A stretch of DNA of 64,000 nt from Dermatophagoides farinae (taxonomy: Eukaryota; Arthropoda; Arachnida; Sarcoptiformes; Pyroglyphidae). Below the pieces are notes generated by a model. The model was given only the letters and a program-made list of their open reading frames with translations, had not been told where the DNA came from and ran no database searches. The stretch is taken from contig NC_134681.1 of assembly GCF_024713945.1 (NCBI RefSeq), forward strand, positions 5,247,501 through 5,311,500, read 5' to 3'. A program made the translations under genes and the position numbers. Below, one piece after another: positions 59,343 through 64,000 of the stretch. Every line of letters starts with the position of its first letter. Position 1 is the first letter of the stretch.

Positions 59343-59837
59343 GTTTATAAATATAAGATCACAAAAACCAAAAGGGTCAAATATTTTTTTTTTTTACAAA
59401 AAAGCTTATAAAAATGTTTTTACTTTATTGATAAATGAAAAAAAAGCCGAGCAGTGGAATAGCCACGAACATTCCAAAAATTATTACAATCAATATCGAA
59501 ATCGTCGTAGTGGTGATAGTGGTTGTGATCATGATCGTGGTCGTGGTGGTGGTGGTGGTGTAGCCATGCCGTGCCAATTGACCACTTGTTGTTCATGTAT
59601 ACTACCGCAATATCCAATCCAATATGATAACTTTCAACTAGTTCGACAGGTTCTTCATCAAGATTAACCTTGAAGCAAACCAACAAATTTTTTTTTGTTG
59701 TCAAATTTGATTTTAATGAATAAAGAAAAAAAAATCTAGAGCAATGTTACCTTGATGATGATTATCATATACACATGAATAAATGACGAAATAGAAAGAA
59801 TTTCAATAGAATCAATCCATTCACAGAAAAGAAAGTG
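59343..59837. other. Intergenic DNA, no supported gene
   Basis: The region contains a GTG/GAT-rich simple stretch (59512-59562) that on the minus strand reads as a His/Asp-rich frame. No splice-supported gene is seen. Confidence 0.4.
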
Positions 59838-60108
59838 CGCGAGTACTCGCGATTTTGGCGAGTATTTCGGCTATTTTTTGGTGACTATTTGAGTGTATAT
59901 AGCCGAACAATCGAAATTTTGCGAGTACTCGCATTTTTCGCGAGTACTCCGACTATATCCACACAAAAAGTCGCTAAAAAATAGCCGAATACTCGCAAAA
60001 ATCGCGAGTACTCACAAAGTTTCGATTGTTTGGCTACATACACTCAATTAGTCCAGCAAAATAAAGTGTAAATAGCCTGTTTACACGCAAAAATCGCGAG
60101 TACTCGCG
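59838..60108. repeat. Cluster of GAGTACTC palindromes in an A-B-A'-B' arrangement
   Basis: The 14-bp perfect palindrome CGCGAGTACTCGCG occurs at 59838-59851 and 60095-60108. Shorter forms occur at 59921-59932, 59939-59949 and 60003-60013. Longer segments are also repeated: 59841-59885 matches the reverse complement of about 59969-60012, and about 59886-59932 matches the reverse complement of about 60004-60050. The order is A, B, A-inverted, B-inverted, so alternative hairpins are possible. CpG-rich palindromes stand out in this A/T-rich DNA. The class of element is unknown. Confidence 0.8.
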
Positions 60109-60219
60109 GTAATCGTGTGTAAACAAAAGTTTTCGATTGTTTAATTTGATTTCGATGTTTAACATTTTAATTTTTGTTTGGATACGGAATTATTTCGAAT
60201 CATAAACTAATGGATTAGA

Positions 60220-60611
60220 ATTATGTCGATAAAAATGGTAATTTGGTACAAAACGATCCAACTATTCCAATTCAAAAAGGTCTTCAATGTGATGGAAAAA
60301 AGATTTCACATTTCATTTTTCTGTAAGTTGAATATGATATTTTCGTGCAGACATTTATGTTAATAATAATGTTGAATTTTATTTTATTTTAGTATTACGA
60401 AGGAAATCTTATAAATTCAAATGGCACATTTGTGCCGGATAATTATGAATTCCCGGTATTTGATGATGACTTAAACGTATTTTTGCTGAATCCGAATTCG
60501 ATTGCCAGCTTTAAGATATTGAATTCAATTATTCTTTCGATTATCAGATCAATCGTTAAACATATTTGCGGAACAAGTAACGACTGCTTGTATGATGACA
60601 AGCATTCCTAA
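60220..60611 (+). pseudogene. Two-exon gene-like fragment of unknown family
   Basis: An open stretch (about 60223-60320, DKNGNLVQNDPTIPIQKG) ends at a good donor (60321). After a TTTTAG acceptor a second open stretch (60394-60611, starting YYEGNLINSNGTFVP) ends in TAA. The two have coding-like composition, but their phases do not join: the spliced frame meets a stop quickly. I do not recognise the family. It may be a decayed gene fragment or a chance pair. Confidence 0.3.
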
Positions 60612-61066
60612 AAATACGATGCTCATCATTTTAAATAAAATAGACGCCAATTACCCAAGTTTTTACCCAAAAAATATAATGAACTACGCTTGTGATGCAA
60701 AAAAATGGAATTTGTATTTCATGTATTTTTTCAGAAATTTGTATGGTACACTTATAAAAATATCAAACGGTCTAATGACCAAAAAAAGAAAGACAAATGA
60801 AAAAGAATCCTTTATAAATTAAATTGTATTTTTATCAAGTCAATTATAAATAAAATGGTTACATTGTTTGAGCTTAATCGTTCATGACTATCATGATTAA
60901 GATAGAACAAGAAAAAGCGATGAGTGTCATACGATATTTTGTCCGAGGTCGACTATAAATTTATTTAATTCTAAGGAAGAACAAAGTGATAACTCTTGGT
61001 CATCTGTTGAATCAATTCTGTTGTTTTTGCTTTTTGTTTTTAAAACACTCATGAATTCAAAATAAA

Positions 61067-61613
61067 GAAAATGACAAATTTCCAAACTAACACGACCTGT
61101 TCAGAATCGAGAAAATGACAAATTTCCAAACTAACACGACACAGTTCAGAATCGAGAAAATGGCGAATCCAATCTAACACGACCAGTTCAGAATTCAAAA
61201 TTCAAAATCGAGAATTTTAGCAAGTCCAACCTAACACGACCAGTTCAGAATCGAGAAAATGACAAGTCCAACCTAACACGACCAGTTCAGAATTGGTTGG
61301 CGATGCTTTATTGATTACTTTCCCAATGATTGTAGTGGTTTCGATTTGCTCATCGCTGTCCACAGTGATATTATGGTCCCACACCACGGCATTTTCTTTT
61401 GTCACTTCATCTTGTTCGTTTATTACTGCTGCTGGTGATTTGTCATTCTTCACAATTCATAAACTGGTCGTGTTAGTTTGGACATTTGCCATTTTCTCGA
61501 TTTTGAATTTTGAATTCTGAACTGGTCGTGTTAGTTTGGGAATTTGTCATTTTCTTGATTTTGAATTCTGAACTGTTCGTGTTAGGTTGGATTTGTCATT
61601 TTCTCGATTGTCA
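61067..61613. repeat. Second opposed minisatellite locus (same unit as the hAT element) around a unique spacer
   Basis: Five direct units lie at 61067-61293 (CTAACACGACCAGTTCAGAA core) and three inverted units at 61462-61613, around a 168-bp spacer (61294-61461). The unit is the same as in 28248-29748, with extra variation (ACACAGTTC, TTTCCAAAC). I find no CAG...TTCTCAACC ends and no target duplication near it. The spacer has higher GC and is open on the minus strand (KSPAAVINEQDEVTKENAV region), so it may be captured unique sequence. Confidence 0.82.
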
Positions 61614-61964
61614 CTGGATAGATTTCAACATCACACATATAATTCAACTTTGATTCAATTTTGTTGGTCATTATTTCGGTCTCATAAAAACCAAACATTT
61701 TTCAGAATCGATATATTTGTTTTCACTGGGTACAATCTCATTCTCATTCATTTCATTATATCTTTTGAAAAATATCATGATCATGATTTATAATATAAAA
61801 TGGATAATGAGTGAAGATGGCAAAGTTACTAAAAAATTTTTCCATCTGTATATGGTCGTAAAATAAAAAAAATTGATCTACATTTTGTGTTCACTCAATT
61901 TTTATCGGGACATGTAAAATTCAATGTTTACCTGCATTGGCTAAATTGGCTATCGTTATAAGAC

Positions 61965-62097
61965 GTCTTGTTTTTGTGGTAATACTGCTCAAAGTTCTAT
62001 TCATCTGATTTGTTTATTTGTGCGGAACGAACTTTAATTGAAAATCAATGTGATGTAAATCTACAAGATCGACATGAAGAGAATTTATGTATTTGGC
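61965..62097 (+). pseudogene. Decayed ankyrin-repeat fragment
   Basis: One frame reads CGNTAQSSIHLICLFVRNEL and then a stop. In the next frame LIENQCDVNLQDRHEE follows directly. Together these resemble the end of one ankyrin repeat and the start of the next (usual G.TALHLAC...LLENGADVNLQD pattern). The shift of frame and the nearby stops mean it is not translated as an ankyrin protein. The source gene is unknown; ANKFY1 in this window does not look like a close match. Confidence 0.45.
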
Positions 62098-62499
62098 TAT
62101 AATTCTTTAAATATGATTTTAAAAATTTATAATTTATTTTCTTCCCCCCATTTTTGAGGTATAGGGGTTTTTATTGAATAAATAAATAAATAGCTCGACT
62201 TTGAATGAAATAACTGTCCATCAATCAATTAATCCTGACAAATTGACACCAATTTATCAAACAGTGGCGAAAATTCTTTTGCTCAAATCACTAATCATCA
62301 ACATGTGATAAAGAACAATTTTTACGTTCCATTGAAATTACATAATTTTTTTCATCAATTATGCATCTGATATGATAATATCTATCATATCATGAGTGGA
62401 TTTTTTTATTCATTTTTCATGCTAAGTCTACAGCAAAAATAATGCATTCATTTTGCCGCCAAAAATTTCAACTCAAAGTACAACTAATGGGCAACTGCG

Positions 62500-64000
62500 C
62501 ATAGTCAAATAGTGGTAGTGCAGCTAACTATTTTCAATGCAAATGTCGCGCGCTTCTTTTCCCCTTCTATTCTCCATACAAATTTGAATTTGATCGTTGG
62601 AAAATCGAACATTCGAACTCAACGGTCGTCGAAGACGGTTGTCCTCACTTCGAGCTATTTTTCGTGATCATGTCGTGATATTTTTTCATTTTTTTCTATT
62701 TTAATCGTGGATTTTTGCAGTAAATTTTGGAACAAAGAAATTAATCGATTCAAGATTATCGTTGTTAAAACATATTGCGGTCTAAGATCAAAAATTGGCC
62801 CCGAAATCGATGAAGATCGTTTGGTTCGGTCATCATGTAATTATGATTCAAGTTGGCGAACAAATCCCATTTTCGGTGACTTTCAAATGTATTTATGACA
62901 TTTTGTTTTTCATCAAATTGTATTCAATCACATCCTTTTCAAGTTTTCTTTTTTCAGAGTCCATTATTATAATTGATGTATGATAATTGGAATTCGGATT
63001 AATATATGAAAACATGGTCAATGAGGTAATTTACATTTTGCCTTTGATTGAAAATGCTAACAATTTTCCTTGTCTTTTGAAGCATAAAATTTTCATTGAT
63101 GATCAATGATCATTAGACATATAATTGGTGCCGTCTTTAGAAAAACGATCATGGTAATGATGCCGAGCATTACAAATTTATTGGTGGATATCTGGTCACT
63201 AACATGGTACGATGTCCAACGAAACATTATGTTCGTCATCAGGTAACTTTGGAATTTCGTTATCAATCAATAATTCTAACACTTACATTTCTCAAAAGTC
63301 TATTCAGAACATGCCTGCATTGAATTGTCGGAACAACTTATTCGGTAAGTCGACATATTCTTCATATCTAAAGATTGATAAAGATTGGTCTATCTTTTTT
63401 TATTAGGTTCGTTCCTGAAATTTTACAATCATCAAATTGAAATTCGATTGATGATTATGTTCGAGATCAATTCGGCGGTTCCATTGTTCATCAGCATTCA
63501 ATTCAAGAATAGTTTGGCCATGTTCAACACATGATAACAGGTTAGGCTAGGGTTAGATTAGGCTTAGGAACATGATCTGAGCTATTTCCTATTGAATTTG
63601 ATGCTGATTGAATCTTTGGAATCAATGAAGCGATCGAAAACATGATTATAAGTCGAAGATTCATGGAATGGAACACATACTTGAAAATGATCATGGTAAG
63701 CAAATGAATAGATTAATTGAACAAACAATTAATATTTATTTTTACTTAGGATCGCCGGCGAACAATTGGGAAATTGAATCTCGAACCACGGATAGAATTT
63801 GGACATTGTCTTGGAACATGGACCGCGATTATGGATTTATTTATGTCAAACGGGACAATTAACGTTTTATGGCGCAATTTGGATGTGAAATATGCATGTA
63901 TTTTATTATTTAAAATTTTTAATAAATTAATATTTCAATAAAATCAATTAAATTTCAATATATATCGATTAAATTAATATGAGGGGTAAAGGGAATGAAA
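62500..64000. other. Region with exon-like pieces but no resolved gene
   Basis: Three exon-like stretches are visible on the plus strand: 62710-62898, 63143-63231 (TTTAG acceptor, open through KNDHGNDAEHYKFIGGYL, ending at a GTAACT donor) and 63671-63862 (an ATG exon with a GTAAGC donor, then a TTAG acceptor). The last two join to a 46-residue frame or to a longer alternative frame. No family is recognisable. The window ends at 64000, so a gene could continue beyond it. Confidence 0.3.

Noticed and set aside
59420-59704. Minus-strand frame with a His/Asp-rich tract
   Set aside because: The tract comes from a GTG/GAT simple repeat. The preceding part might be an exon, but no consistent splice partner was found.

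Overview
The window is nuclear DNA of an astigmatid mite, most likely the house dust mite Dermatophagoides farinae. The strongest evidence is a three-exon gene at 22850-24352 whose 462-residue product I recognise from memory as the chitinase-like allergen Der f 18. The remaining genes fit a small arthropod genome: introns are mostly 45-80 bp with GT...AG ends, intergenic DNA is AT-rich, many genes are a few hundred bases apart, and several poly(A) signals touch or overlap stop codons. Every exon chain below was checked for reading phase across its junctions.

Layout, left to right. 0-5 kb: a small Cys-rich single-pass membrane protein, a transgelin/Mp20-type calponin, and TMA7. 5-13 kb: the kinesin adaptor Unc-76/FEZ, an MLH3-like MutL protein reduced to its endonuclease domain, an uncharacterised membrane protein, and an ABCG half transporter with a decayed ATPase. 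13-22 kb: FIG4 phosphatase, a tetraspanin and a GMC oxidoreductase. 22-28 kb: a stand-alone GBBH-type N-terminal domain protein, Der f 18, COMMD8, a sarcoglycan ectodomain without a membrane anchor, and the ATP23 protease. 27.9-29.9 kb: a complete non-autonomous hAT-type DNA transposon with an 8-bp target duplication. Its body is two opposed arrays of one minisatellite. 30-44 kb: TBC1D1/4, a beta/delta-type sarcoglycan, CLIC and BCKDK. 46-53 kb: a Rab34/36-like GTPase with an altered switch II, and ANKFY1 (Rabankyrin-5). 53-60 kb: a SAMD12/Aveugle protein, ILVBL and a Dlish-like SH3 protein. 60-64 kb: an accessory region with no convincing gene. It holds a cluster of perfect palindromes, a second opposed copy of the minisatellite, and gene-like debris including a decayed ankyrin piece.

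The genes do not form an operon or a single pathway. Loose themes are endosomal membrane traffic (FIG4, Rab34/36, TBC1D1/4, ANKFY1, COMMD8), muscle and sarcolemma (transgelin, two sarcoglycans 11 kb apart) and mitochondria (ATP23, BCKDK). The most unusual items are the minisatellite-filled hAT element with its TIR-less relative at 61 kb, the palindrome cluster near 60 kb, and a run of host proteins that kept their fold but lost a defining part (MLH3, ABCG, sarcoglycan, GBBH domain, Rab, Der f 18).
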